This document shows positions 1 through 11,914 of a DNA stretch of 64,000 nt, one piece after another. The notes under the pieces were generated by a model. It saw only the letters and a program-made list of their open reading frames with translations, ran no database searches and was not told the origin of the DNA. Positions within the stretch are counted from its first letter, which is position 1. Each line of letters starts with the position of its first letter. The DNA is from Scytalidium lignicola (Eukaryota > Ascomycota > Leotiomycetes), in the NCBI GenBank assembly GCA_002812745.2, contig NCSJ02000158.1, positions 1-64,000 of the forward strand, given 5' to 3'. Both the position numbers and the translations under genes were made by a program.

Positions 1-1061
1 ATTCAGACAGTTCATTGAGTTCCGATGAATCCAGCGAAGGAGGATATTACAAGTTGTGGTAGTTAGTATTCAATTTATATGCGTTTACCATACAAAAAAA
101 AGAAGTGGCCACACTCGCTTTGCGGCCACACTCGCTTCCACCGACTACGAGCGAATGCGAGTTTTGTCGGGCAATGCGCTTGCCTGAGGCCCGACGATTA
201 CTCCTTGCAATCGAGATCCCACCTGCCATATTTAGATATCCGGGTAGATAGGATGAATCGATATACTTCCCTTTATCCTTAAAGCTTGAGCGTCGGCCAG
301 GGGTTGAAATATTTTGATTCGTAGAACACTATTGACAAGGGATTCGAAATCTGCGATATCCGATTCGTTTCGGATTCGATATTCGCTCGGATATACCCCG
401 GATTTTAAATAGGAAATAAAACATAAATCTGCATAAAATACCTCGTATATTATTTTATCCAACAAATAATATTTCTTCCTACAAAATTCTGAAATACATA
501 TATTATTTTCTATATTAGGAATAGGTAAAAATCCCCATCGATTCGATTCGCACCAATCCGTTCGGAGCTCTAAGATACATAGACATATCCCGTCGTCGGA
601 CGTCGGAGGCTCCACGGCTTTTGCACCTTCTTAGTGCTGAATCAGATTTAAGAAACCATAAAATGCTGCACTGAAAATTTTCATTGTGCCTTTCGTTTTT
701 GCTCGGCACGCCCCTGATTTGACATGTATCCTGCTAGCTGTGTCAAGCTAGCAAGGTTGACGCTGAGATGATAACGACGATGACGAAATCCGTATACGAA
801 GTAGAGTGAGTTTGAGTTAATCGGAACATACGGCTGGAGTAATTGACTCCGAACTAACATGGGCATACCACCATGTCGCACGTTTCAGCAGCTTAGCAGT
901 AACTGAACTCTCTCCGTCAACCGAGAAATGGAAACAAGCAAGATTTATCCTTTGCCATATCACAGATCTGTCCACATAGACTTACTTGATGTGACTGCCT
1001 GTGGTTGCGGACATATTGTCTCCCTCCACTAAGCCTGAGTATTATTCTGACGCAGTTGAAG
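1..1061. other. Gene-free left edge
   Basis: No reading frame here has recognisable motifs or splice signals. The stretch from about 300 to 500 is AT-rich, with low-complexity motifs built on gattcg/gatatc. The part just before 1062 should contain the promoter of the P450 gene. If the cluster continues leftwards, its missing genes would lie beyond position 1. Confidence 0.5.
107..137. repeat. 14-bp direct repeat pair
   Basis: The 14-mer ggccacactcgctt occurs at 107-120 and again at 124-137, separated by 3 bases. Its role is unknown and it may be a simple local duplication. Confidence 0.7.
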
Positions 1062-2923
1062 ATGGAAAACTTGTTTAGTAAACCCGTGATCTTGACGAGG
1101 AGTGACATATTGAAATATGGTATCCCAACCACTGTCTTTTTGACATTCAACGTAAGTCCAACATCTCTCACATTTCCGAGAGTTATTGTGCAAAATAATA
1201 AATATTTGTCTAACTTATTCTCTCTTGAAATCCAGCTCATTGCATTTATTGTATATCGAATATTTTATCATCCTCTAGCTCGTTACCCAGGCCCTCTCAT
1301 TTCAAAGATCACTGGGCTTTACCATACGTATCATGCACTAACCTCAGACCAAGCACACAACTTTTACCACCTTCATGCTAAGTACGGCCCAATTGTCCGG
1401 TACACTCCAAACGGGGTGAGCATCTGCTCAGTTGAGGGTATTAAAGCCATTTATGGCAACAGTCGCAGCACCAAAAAGGCTGAATCCTACTTGGCCTTCC
1501 CTCGCGATCCTAAGAAAGCCAGCTTATTTTCCGTTATCGACAAAGACGTGCATGCAAGGAAACGGCGAATCTTCCGCCATGGCTTCACGGATGCTTCCTT
1601 GCAGATGGCTGAGAGAACCATCGACAAGCATATTGCCTCGCTCGCTGAGTGTTTGATGAGCGAAGAACCCGACAAAGAGAACCTTGCCCAAAAGTGTACG
1701 CCGGACCGCAAAGAAGGCTGGAGTCGTCCACGGAATATGGCGACCTGGATCAACCGATTCACCTTCGACGTTTCTAGCGAGCTCTCATTTGGAAAGAGCT
1801 TCGGGGTGCTGAAAAACAAGACCAATCGCTTTATTATTGAGATCACGCATAGCACGCTGCAGGCAGACAATGTCGTATGTCGATCTTCTCCCGTCTTTAT
1901 TCAGAGCGAGTTCTCATGATGGTGAAAACTCCCACAGACCGCTTCAGCCATCACCCTTCTCCACAAGCTGGGGCTTAAAAAACTGGTTTTCCGACGGGCC
2001 AGACAACTAAATTCCATATTTGACAGTTTTATTCGAGACGCTACTAGTGAACGAGTCGAAGCCGGAATATCTGAAAACCGCAAAGACTTCTTCCACTGGC
2101 TCATGGATGCCCAGGACCCCGAAACGGGTGAAAGGTTTGAATTCGAGGAACTGTGCGAAGAAGCCACATTACTCATCACCGCCGGTAAGATTCCTGATCG
2201 AACAAGACTTATTAGTAAAGATCTCTTAACTTGCAACCAGGAAGCGATACGTCTTCCACTGCCATCTGTTCGACTCTTTACTACTTAGCCCACAACCCTG
2301 AGAAGTTGGAAACCTTGATCAAGGAGATCCGAAGCGCCTTTCCAACTCTGGAATCTGTCCGTTCTGGCATCACGCTGCAAAATTGCAGCTATCTCCGAGC
2401 CTGTATGGACGAAGGCCTTCGGCTTTCGCCACCTGCCGGCTCGGTACTACACCGTGAAGTTCTTCCCGGCGGCTTGTCCATCAACGATAATTTCTTTCCA
2501 GAAGGAACGGACGTCGGCGTACCAGCTTACGCACTGCACCATGACGCTGCATACTTTGAGCGCCCATTTTCTTTCGAGCCCGAACGATGGATTGTTGGGT
2601 CACAGCTGAGCCAGGATGAAAAGTCCGGAGAGAAACCCTCCATTGTTACGCCAGATTCTGTTCGTCTAGCTGCAAGTGCTTTTGCGCCCTTTAGTGCCGG
2701 CAGCAGAGGTTGTGTGGGTAAGCCATTAGCATACTTACAGATCTCCTTGTTGTTCGCCCGGCTCCTTTGGGAGTACGATATGCGATTGTATGCGGGCGCT
2801 TGGATTAATGGAAAACGCAGTGGAGATGGAAAAGAACCTTTAAAGGAATATGCTTTGGTGGACTTGTTCATTAGTTGGAAGAATGGTCCACTGTTGGAAT
2901 TCAGACGTCGTAGTGTTGAGTAA
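1062..2923 (+). CDS. Cytochrome P450 monooxygenase (P450-1), intact
   Basis: This is a haem-thiolate monooxygenase, expected on the ER membrane. I read four exons: 1062-1151, 1236-1874, 1938-2184 and 2241-2923. All junctions are GT-AG and in phase, giving about 552 residues, the normal P450 length. After a hydrophobic N-terminal anchor comes the proline hinge (YHPLARYPGP). The I-helix oxygen-binding motif AGSDTSST is built across the third intron. The K-helix ExxR is in DEGLRLSPP, then PERW, then the haem loop FSAGSRGCVGKP with the Cys ligand. The start at MENLFSK is chosen because an upstream in-frame Met (1005) would only add a poorly motivated leader. It ends tail to tail with BCAT-1. The family resembles fungal secondary-metabolism P450s; an oxidation of the fatty side chain is plausible, but the substrate cannot be read from sequence. 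Confidence 0.93.
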
Positions 2924-3285
2924 GTAGTCAGATGGCATGTCTCAATAGCTTCGCAGAGACAAAGAAAAGATCGAGTGGCATGGTGGTATCTCCGCAAACT
3001 AGCAAAGATGTTTCAAGAGTTATAGCAGTTGTACCATAGTGGACCTAAAAATCCCGGCTAAATTGGATAGGCTCACGTGGTTCGAGGGCGTAAATATGCA
3101 GGTTCTCCATGTTAGATGAGGGATTGTTAAAGCAATAGTCTCGAATTGAGTGCTCTCCACACAGAGTCGATCCTAGTTGTAACTCTCCCTGCTTTTCAAA
3201 ACCTACAAAATCTACAAAACAGGCTACTTGTATTTTCCAGACTATCTTCCTGTTTACAATCTAGTCGTTGCCGGATTACGTAGCT
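2924..3285. other. Convergent intergenic region P450-1/BCAT-1
   Basis: These 362 bases lie between two converging genes and should hold both 3' untranslated regions and poly-A signals. I see no coding potential or repeat in them. Confidence 0.6.
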
Positions 3286-4846
3286 TTAAAGCTTTGGCTC
3301 TAGATAACCTTCTGGTGCAACGACCTGGTAGCACCAACCATGAGCATCAGCGACGGTTCCCTTTTGAATATCACTGAGCCTATCTCGCAATTTCTTATAC
3401 ACTGAATCCGAGCTATTGTCTGCAGATTGGTATACAAATTCATCTGAAGTGGACCTGCAAGAAATCGAACTGATTGACACGAGCCCAGCGGCCGTGCCCG
3501 CAGCTATGACCTCGGAGAAGGTTGAAAGTTCCTCATACTTGATCTGCGCAAAAAATTAGTAAAAAGCACCGTTTTAAACCGTACTATACATGCAGATCAG
3601 TACATACCGATCGAACTTCTACATTCCAACCAAAATCTCGTGCAATCTCCAGGCAACTGTCACTGGTAATACTCGAGATGGCGTTTCTAGAATTAGGTAC
3701 GACCAGTGTAACCGGTGTATTCTCCCCGGCCGCCTTGCTTCCAATAAAGCCTGAAGTTGAGAACTCCTCAACTTCAGTGCCCGTCTTACTATCCAAATGC
3801 AACAAGATATCAAAGCCCTCCTTCTTGGCCAACTTGGCGTGCCTGGCCACAGGCGCATAATTACCACCAACTTTGGCTGAGCCCGTTCCTTTCGGCGCCG
3901 CTCGATCAAAGGTTTCGAGCACCAGGGCCCGGATCGGCTTAGTGCCGTGGAATGCCACGTGTGGCTGTACGTACACGCAGAAAGTGTATTCGTCGGGAGG
4001 GTCGAGTCCGATTTGGAGGCCAGAGCCAAACACAAGAGGCCGTATGTAAAGGGCGGCGGCAGTGCCGTGTGGCGGCACGTATTGGGCATTCCAGGCTACG
4101 GCCATGTTTACGCAGGCGATGAAGTGTGCTGTTGGTATGGCAGGGATGGATACGAAGGCCGAAGAGTGAGCAAGACGAGCAGCATGTTGCTCTGGGCGAA
4201 AGATAACAATTTCTCCATCTGGTGTGCGGTTGGCTGTGCCGGTTGGCTCTCTTTAATTCTTCTCTAATTGCATGCTCGGGGTACTGGGCAAGGGGATTGA
4301 CTCGTGAGACACATACCTTTGATACCTTCGTACGCTTGCTGGCCTGCAGGGAAGAAAGGAAGGAAAATCAATCATCAATCAACTTGTAATAATGGAATGA
4401 AGGGACAACAAGAGGGAGGTAAAATGCATGAATGCATTGGAAGTTCGCGGGCGGGAAGCTCTCTGACATACCATAATTCAAGCCAGGCGCAAGCCCGTGA
4501 ATGCGCAGCAGCGGATCTCGTACGAAAACCGGGGGACTCCAGGTGCCCGAGCTAACTGTGTAACAGGATTCTACATGACCATCGACTACAATGCACAGAC
4601 TCAATTAATGACCTGTCCAGCATGAACTCCCAACTTTGAACACGAACAAAACGCCAACACAAGGACATACCTGGATTGAGCTTGCTAGAGTAGACATCCC
4701 ACTCTGAGTAGCATCGGATTCCAACGGTTAGCAAAGCAGGTCTGGAATGGTTTTGGCTTGACAGTATTTTGCGCGAAGCAAAAAGAACCTCGATGGATCG
4801 GCTACACTTACTGTGGGTGCTGCTTGGTGGAGGGGGGNAAAGGCAT
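3286..4846 (-). CDS. Branched-chain aminotransferase-like enzyme (BCAT-1)
   Basis: This is a PLP-dependent fold-type IV aminotransferase that converts a 2-oxo acid to the L-amino acid with glutamate as donor. Exons read downward: 4846-4812, 4703-4671, 4585-4472, 4343-4317 (a 27-nt microexon), 4233-3608 and 3543-3286, about 363 residues. The PLP lysine is in GTGSAKVGGNYAP; other family motifs are YVPPHGTAAALYIRP, HLDSKTGTEVEEFSTSG and the C-terminal FSEVIAAGTAAG. The architecture and the VDGHVES start of the core match BCAT-2 next door, so the two are paralogues. The first exon contains an N (4838) in a G-run. Exons 1 and 2 are in phase only if that run is one base shorter, so the first dozen residues are uncertain. 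The nearest known relatives in function are the BCAT-like aminotransferases of HC-toxin and apicidin clusters (family knowledge, not searched). Confidence 0.85.
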
Positions 4847-5148
4847 TTCTTTGCACGAGGAAAGAGTTGCTTTGAATGGTGGTATTAATGCCAAGTTGTG
4901 GTTAAGAGCCATATCCTAAGAAGCTTTTTATTGTTGTGGAGAGGTTGCAACTGCTGAAGTAACTGCTGAGACAGACAGGGGTCTTCTACAAGCCAGCAGG
5001 CACCTTACAGATCATTACAGAAGGTGGGGATGTGACTGGGGAGATCACGTCAGACAAAACGTGGGCGACATACATCTCCTACGCAGCAACAACTACTGTA
5101 CTACCCCCGGTCCTACGACACATTTCTCTAATGCTGACAATGGTTCGC
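4847..5148. other. Spacer between BCAT-1 start and HOS2-like stop
   Basis: About 300 bases hold the BCAT-1 promoter and the 3' end of the HDAC gene. A cacgtcag element near 5046 resembles a bZIP/CRE-type core, but the match is short. Confidence 0.4.
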
Positions 5149-6608
5149 TCAGGTTAAATCAGGGGAATACGCCGGGTCCGCCGTCTTTTCCTTGTCTATG
5201 GTCCTCTCCATCTCCAGAGCCTTTAACTCTTCCTCTACTTCATCCATGATGCCCTGCAGGTCTGGGGGAATACGTTGCATCTGTACGCTAGGTGCATGTT
5301 CTATATTTCGCATTTGTTCAGTGATCTTTTCGACTATGTTTCTCAAATAGGTTTGCCGATTCTTGTTTGCGTAGCCCCCGTCCAATTTGGGAAACAAGCT
5401 GTGGTCGGGTGCGAAGGCAGCAAGGTAAGGTGTATGTTGCGGGAGATCTTGATGAAGCTCGGCTCCAATGCATATGCTAGTCTCATAACACCAGGCTCTG
5501 GCCACGTTGCGAGGAGTATACCCTCCACCGCCCAAGACGAGCAAAGGAATTTTTAAACGTTTGATAAATTCGACGCACGCCCCGTGTCCCTTGACGGTGA
5601 GGTTGAAGCTCCCAAGTCTATCATAACCAAGACTGTCGGCCCCGCATTGCAGCACAATGGCTGTTGGTCGATATGCAGATGTGCAAAGCGTGACAATATC
5701 TTGAAACAGCTGGATGTACTCGGCGTCTTCGATGCCGTCGAGAAGAGGCACATTGACTGAGTGGTGACGGCCAAGATTTGACCGGTCTTCAGGGCCCGTG
5801 GAATCCAGAGGGCCAGTTCCGGGGAAGAAACGCTCTGGGTCATATTTGTGGAAGGAGAGAGTCATGACACGGTCGGTGGACCAAAAGGCTCTTTCAACCC
5901 CATCGCCATGATGGACATCGATATCTATGTACAGAACTCGGGGATGGTAGCGGAGAAGCTGTAAAATCGCGAGCACAATATCGTTAACATAGCAAAAGCC
6001 CGAGGCATAGTCTTTCATAGCGTGATGCAATCCTCCGGACCAGTTAATCGCAATATCAGACTGGTTGTTGCAGATTTTGCGAGCTGCGTCAATGGAAGCC
6101 CCGGCATAGATGGTGCAGAAGTCCCATAGCCCGTCAAACACGGGACAGTCACCTCCAATGTTAAATGCTTCCACGCCGGCAAAGTTCTTCAAATTCCCAG
6201 GCGTGACCCTGCGCACGAAATAGTCAGTCAGCAAGTCTTAGACGGCTGACGAAAATGACTTTCACGACAGTTTTACCTTTGTAAGAATTCTATATATTCA
6301 TCGGCGTGAAACGCAGCGACCTCCTCGGTGGTAGCTGCGCGTGATATATAGACATCCATGGCGCTATGCATACCATAAGACATGATGAGAGATCGAGTTA
6401 GGGTCAGGCGCCAGGGCTTCATGGGCTCGCGAGAGCCGTAATGGTGTTGCTCGACAGCTGGGTTACAGTGCCACGAAACAGTATAACCTTTCGGTTTGGC
6501 GATACCATATTCTTCGATCTCTGCGCGGACTTTACGACTATAGCTTAACAATTCTTGATCTCGAACGGATCCGGGATCGAACTCTTGGACTATGTCGCGG
6601 CCGGCCAT
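5149..6608 (-). CDS. Class I histone deacetylase, HOS2-like
   Basis: This is a zinc-dependent lysine deacetylase of the RPD3/HOS2 class, normally the catalytic part of the Set3-type corepressor complex in the nucleus. Two exons (6608-6277, 6208-5149) with an in-phase 68-bp intron give 463 residues. The start is MAGRDIVQEF. Visible motifs are VSWHCNPAVEQHH, MKPWRLTLT, HADEYIEFL, the catalytic GGLHH pair, zinc ligands in DIDVHHGDG and CGADSL, the fingerprint FFPGTGPLDSTGP and the catalytic Tyr in GGGGYTPRNVARAW. The catalytic residues are all present, so an active enzyme is expected. Odd points: the pocket segment reads HHAMKDYASGFCYVND where class I enzymes usually have HHAKKxEASGF, and DRLGSFN replaces the usual DRLGCFN. 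It sits between the two aminotransferase genes, so I read it as a cluster gene and possible resistant target copy. Confidence 0.93.
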
Positions 6609-7147
6609 GGTCTTAAAGCCGACAAAAGTAACACGCACCGCAGATCTATGCGTAGAACAATATTGCAGTTTTGCGCCCGCGTATGAGCAATACGACAAGG
6701 TCGAGGTATACGGATGAGTATGGCAGGCGAAGCTGCAAATACGGTATTCCCGAAAGATTAGAAAGAGTAAACATTGAGATAAAACCCGCGTTAATCCATG
6801 TACTGTACTTGCCTGTTCTGTAGTGCTAGCCTGGCTCATCTATTACCAGATTAAGAGACAATGCATGTGGCTTTAATGTACGGCTGGTACCCTTGCTGCA
6901 TGGCAACATGGGTGTGTTGGTTAATTCCGTAGAGCACAGCACCACGATGCTCACGTCACTCAAGGATATAAATCCTGGAGGCCGATAAGGGTAATCCCAG
7001 GCGATGATGATACACACGTTGGAAAGTTTTGGTGTAGAGAGGACCCAGTCTATTGCGTTTTATAGTATCGTGCATCAGTACAAGTGCTTTCCAGGCATTC
7101 AGTGCGTGTAGTGTTCACCAACAACCCTCCTCTCCGAGCAGGCACGA
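6609..7147. promoter_or_regulatory. Divergent promoter, HOS2-like / BCAT-2
   Basis: The HDAC and BCAT-2 start codons face away from each other across 539 bases, so the two genes probably share a bidirectional promoter. This would couple expression of a putative resistance gene to a biosynthetic gene. No specific factor site is identified with confidence. Confidence 0.6.
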
Positions 7148-8593
7148 ATGGCCCAAATCTCCCCGAGTAAAGCCAATGGCACCGCCCCTTTCCCACGGCC
7201 ACCAGTCGAATCTATTGGTGAGAAAGATTAATTCCAATCCCGCGAATTATGTATTAGAAAATCAGGAAATGCTAAATTAAAGCAACACAGATTGGAATCA
7301 TGTCGGATTTGATGTCAGAGATGGTGAGCTGAATAAGTCTCCTGTTCACTCTCTCAAGACTTTATTCATTTCATTGATGAATTTAGCATATCTGATGGGA
7401 AACTGACACATCTCTCTTGTAGTCAACGGGCACGTTGAATCTCGCTTTTCAACTGCCACTGGATGCTGGAGCGAGCCCGAGTTCGTGGAAGATCCAATCC
7501 TACACATCCATGGATTATCCACCGCGCTCAATTTTGCACAGCAGATTTTCGAGGGGATGAAAGGTACAGCTATATTCAATCAAGACTCATGCATAGCTGG
7601 CAGTTGATGATTCCTAATTGTTTCCAGCCTTTCGGACTCCCAAGAATGAAATCCAGCTCTTTCGACCAAAGGAAAATGCCAAACGCATGATGCACTCGGC
7701 AAAATTTGTGTCCATTCCACCCGTTCCTGTCGAACATTTTTTGAAGTGTGTACATCTAGCAGTTGGCTTCAATAGCGAGTTTGTGCCTCCTCATGAGGCC
7801 AGTGCAGCTCTGTATTGTCGCCCCATGGCGTTTGCTTCGGCAGCACAACTAGGTCTCTCATTGGGGACCGATTTCGTTTTTTGCGTTTACGTACTCCCGG
7901 TCGGCCAGTTACATGGAGCTGGCACTGTTGATGCTCTGGTTGTTGATGATTTTGACCGTGCAGCTCCCGAGGGCACCGGATCAGCAAAGGTTGGCGGCAA
8001 TTACGGTCCTGTCCTAGGACTGATAGATAAAGCGCGCCAGGCTGGCTATGGCATAACTCTCCATCTGGATAGCAAAACTCGCAGCAAGATTGACGAGTTC
8101 TCAACATCTGCGTTTGTGGGAGTGAAGCAGAAGGGGGATTCTTACACACTAGTCGTCTCAGATAGTCAACAAATTGTCAAAAGTGTTACGTGCAGCAGTG
8201 TCTGTGAGCTAGCTAAAAGTTTCGGCTGGGAAATCGAAGTGAGGGCGGTATGTCAAATGCCGATTCCTGATTCATTGGGCAGACAAAACTTGTACATTCG
8301 CTCCAACTCACTTTCTGACTCTTCTGTAGATTCCATATGAAGAGTTACCTACATTCAGCGAGGTATTCGCAGCTGGTACAGCCGCCGTCCTCGTTCCTAT
8401 TCGCTCCATCGAGCGGAAGTCAACTTCAGACAAATTCGTTTTTCAAGGAGGGAGCTCTGAGCCGGGCCCATGTTATTCTCGGCTCTACACAACCTTGAAA
8501 GACATACAGCGTGGCATCATTCCAGATTCCTTTGGTTGGGGAGAAATTGTTCAAGATCCAAAGCATGACCGACAGGTAGTTAATAAAGTCTAG
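7148..8593 (+). CDS. Branched-chain aminotransferase-like enzyme (BCAT-2), intact
   Basis: This is a second fold-type IV PLP aminotransferase. Five exons (7148-7217, 7291-7323, 7423-7563, 7628-8247, 8330-8593) are joined by GT-AG introns in consistent phase, giving about 375 residues. The N-terminus MAQISPSKANG runs via DWNHVGFDVRDV into NGHVESRF. Further motifs are HIHGLSTALNFAQQIFEGMKAFRTP, YCRPMAFASAAQLGL and the PLP lysine in GTGSAKVGGNYGP, then DSKTRSKIDEFSTS and FSEVFAAGTAAVLVP. A later donor (gtaggtt-like, at the cag/gtagtt near 8575) could extend the C-terminus through another small exon, so the last residues are uncertain. Exon sizes 33 and 141 equal those of BCAT-1 (33, and 114+27), proving a duplication with one intron difference. 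It probably aminates the 2-oxo acid made by the neighbouring isopropylmalate-type genes or derived from the FAS product. Confidence 0.9.
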
Positions 8594-8886
8594 CAATATA
8601 TAGTCTTTTAGAAGTTCGTCGAAATTAAAATTAGATTCATCTTATTTCACATTGCTTCGCAGGCGATCAGGTTAGCATTCTAACGACTTCTTCGATGATA
8701 ATGTCGATGGTGGAAGTTGAAAGTCGTGGAACTACTACATAAACGAGTTCTCCCATGACAATGACTGTTGCAGCCACAATAGATCGTCAATAAAGAGAAC
8801 ATGCTTCTATATTTTAACAAGTTTGATCTGAAAACATGATCTTTAGTTTCTTCACGCCAAGTTGCTCAATTTCGATCGATTGAGGC

Positions 8887-11800
8887 CTACCACTCAAGCT
8901 TAGCCATAGATCTCTTATTTTCAATTTGGTCCAATGTATTGGCCAAACTTGGAGACGCTTCCGAGCTACCATTGCGACCACATAAAGCCTGAAACACCGA
9001 CCTTCCAAAGCTTGTGAAGGCAGCAGCCAGACCTTTATTCTCGATCAGGCGCAGTTCCATCTCGTCCAGCACGAATGGAAAATATTTACCACCTACAAGT
9101 ATCACACGTTCAGGGATGTCGATCTTGATAGCCGCGCCAGTCGTGGCCAGAGAGTAGAACTCGTCGTCCACGATGTTAATGCCGAGGAGAGCAAGATTGG
9201 GCTGGTTCCGACCGTAGATGAACGAGAAGGTCTTGGCAATTACGCATTTAACCCCAAGGGCTGTCCTTCAAGTCAACAAATGAAGAATGGAAATTCTTTC
9301 TTGGTCTTAGCTTACCTTTGAGGGCTCTTGGTGCCTCTTCGCGTGAAGAACCACATCCGAACGCTCTTCCAGCAACGACTACTTCATGACCTGAACGAAC
9401 ATGGTCACGGAAATCTGGATGTGTGTATTGTAGAACATGGTCGCCAAGCTCTTCATCAGTGGTGCTGGCGACAATAAACGCTCCAGGAGCAAGCTAAGAA
9501 CGGTAACCATTAGTTAGAACTGCTTCCATGAGTCTTATCTCTAAATGGTAATAAGAGTTCAAAAGGTAGTACAAAAGATACTGCGAAAAATATTGATTTA
9601 GCTTACAGCATCGGTGTCAATAAAATCCCCAAGAGCATAAACTTTACTTTTGATAATTCTGGAAGTTGATTGTTCATCTTGTTCAGGTTGTCCCCCTTTT
9701 GATACTTGTAGCGACTCCTCATACTGTAGATGAGGTTCCACATACTGAAATGGAGGTTCTTTATAACTGAGAGCGGGTATCGAAGTTCTTTCCGGCTGTG
9801 CGCGACACCCTTGTAAGAATTGAGCGTATTGTTTGAAGTCCACCTCGGCAAGAAATGGAGCTGGATCTGTGAGTGTCATGCTGAAAGATGATGCAGCGAC
9901 TGTAGCAGCTGAACATATATTACCGATAGAACCTAGACATATCAAACACCAATAAGCCACCAATTGAAAAACATATTCCTTACTGGGGCCTTCACCTTTA
10001 CCCATACGATTTTTGAAATTCCTATTCTGGGACGATAGCCATTTCTCTCCACTTACAGCTTGGTCAGCTCCCATACCAATGCAATAACTGCATCCAGGTA
10101 AGGCACGAGTAAAACCAGAATCTTCATAAACCTGAAGTAAGCCAAGGTCGCGAAGTCTCTTGACTATTGGAAGTGAACCTGGTACGACATGTCTCTTCCC
10201 AACCGCCAGAGACAGACCTTTTTTCAAGCCTACCTGCAATACCAAAGCTGCGAGAATGAGGTCTTCTTCCGTGGTTGTACAAGCACCGATAAAACAACCA
10301 TCAAATTTCATCCCTAACCTTTCAGTAACGGGTACGACATCGTCTGGTGATGGGTAGAGAGCTAAGAATGATTCCACCTCCGATAGGTCAATCTCAAAAG
10401 TCTCTGCATACACGGCGTCCTCGTCAGGCTGAAAGTAGAGCGAGGAAGATTTATTAGCTTTCTGGGAACGGGCATTGATATAATCGTATGTGACTTCGTC
10501 GGGAACAAAAACTCCTGTGATTGCACCAAGCTCCTGGTACATATTTAGCAGAATATATATACTTGAGGGTCTAAGGTGCCACGCACAGTACACATATTGC
10601 AAACCGCAAACCTCGCATCGCAAGACAAAAACCGGGCACCAGTCCCTGTAAACTCGACAATTCGATCGGCCGCCGCGGTGTTGCGTTTCAATTTTTTCAA
10701 TATATATAAGATGACGTCTTTCCCTTTGATATACCACATTGGCTGGCCCGTGAGCGCGATTTTGATGGATTGTGGGACTTTGAACCAAGTCTCTCCTGTG
10801 ACAAGACTCATCATCACATCTGCGGCACCAAGACCAATACCGAGACACCCAACCGCTCCAGCAGAACATGAGTGTGAATCTGAGCCCAGGATCAGCATAC
10901 CAGGCTCCGCACGCTCGCGAACAAATTCTGTGTGCAAGATAGTGTACTGTAATATATGAGCACAACCCAACTGGCATCTATTCTCGTGTGGAGCATACAT
11001 ACGTTGGAACCTTGGTTCTCAGTCATCCGGAATTCCTTCTTTGCTTCTTTCAATTGTTTTGCCAACATCTGAACACCTGGACGGTCGGAAATTCTTGGGT
11101 CGATAACATGATCTCCGGCGAGCCAAAAACGGTCGTTGCGCCAGATCTTAGGTTTACCAATACTCACGAATGTTTTCTTCATACCCTAATCGCTGAGAGT
11201 CAATTGAAGAATATCTCACTGGAAATCATGCATTGTTTTCCTTACCACCCATGAGAGTTCACTAGCGATGATCCAGTCTATAGCAACTTGAACGACGTCG
11301 CTGGCCTTAACACCCTGTTCCGAGGGGGTTTGAATTGTATGATGAGCCAGAATCTTTTCTGATAAAGTCATACCTCGTCTCTCAGCACCTCTGGCTATCA
11401 CGGGTTTAGCTAATTGTCTTGATCTCTCCGCCGAGTTCAACGCTTCTAACCAAGCATCAACAAGAAACAAAATCTCTTCTATATCCTCTGGATCTAACAA
11501 GACTCCGTTGACTTCTGTACTCCTTTTCATTCCAAACCCACCCACTTCCTTATCGCTCTGGCACAGTTGTAGGACGTGACGAAGAGCGTCTGCCTCGTCT
11601 TTTCTTCCAACACCGATAAGAAGGGTAGAAAGTTTTCCAAAGCATTCCCAAACATCCCAACCCTGTTCGAAGAAACTGGAGGCTGAAATTTTACAATTAT
11701 TATTATTATCGAGCAAGGTCCAGTGAAATGTAGTCAACTTGATTTAAGACAATAAGTTGTCTTACTTACTAGCATCAATATCATCACCCGTGCTCAATTT

Positions 11801-11914
11801 GCAAAACTGAACACCGCGAACCTCGCCTAGCCTGTCAATTGTTCGTTGGGTAACAGCGGCAGTGGCCTCAGCCAGGTCGGGGTGAAGAGCGTAAGTGATT
11901 GGTGTGGACGACAT
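8887..11914 (-). CDS. Fused isopropylmalate isomerase / aconitase-like enzyme
   Basis: The expected reaction is 2-alkylmalate to 3-alkylmalate isomerisation with a [4Fe-4S] cluster. Eight exons (11914-11770, 11682-11246, 11185-11003, 10946-10587, 10533-9996, 9932-9607, 9493-9316, 9260-8887) join in phase to 846 residues. The large (LeuC-like) domain starts near residue 150 at [13 protein letters not shown]. It has [26 protein letters not shown] with a cluster Cys, [27 protein letters not shown] with the other two Cys, and [20 protein letters not shown]. The small (LeuD-like) domain has [26 protein letters not shown] and [10 protein letters not shown]. Fungal LEU1 enzymes have the same single-chain C-D order but are shorter. 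The first 150 residues here are an extension with no domain I recognise. It is divergent from the synthase gene, so the two are likely co-regulated. Homoaconitase or HtyC-like activity on a longer substrate is an alternative to leucine synthesis. Confidence 0.9.

Noticed and set aside
232..615. 127-codon open frame on the minus strand at the left edge
   Set aside because: It is low-complexity AT-rich sequence without motifs, splice partners or a credible start; it looks like chance or a degraded repeat.
2527..2997. 156-codon antisense frame under P450-1
   Set aside because: It is the shadow of the haem-domain exon and has no motif of its own.
9603..9851. Separate short gene within the isomerase
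   Set aside because: It is another frame of exon 6; the spliced isomerase model explains the region fully.
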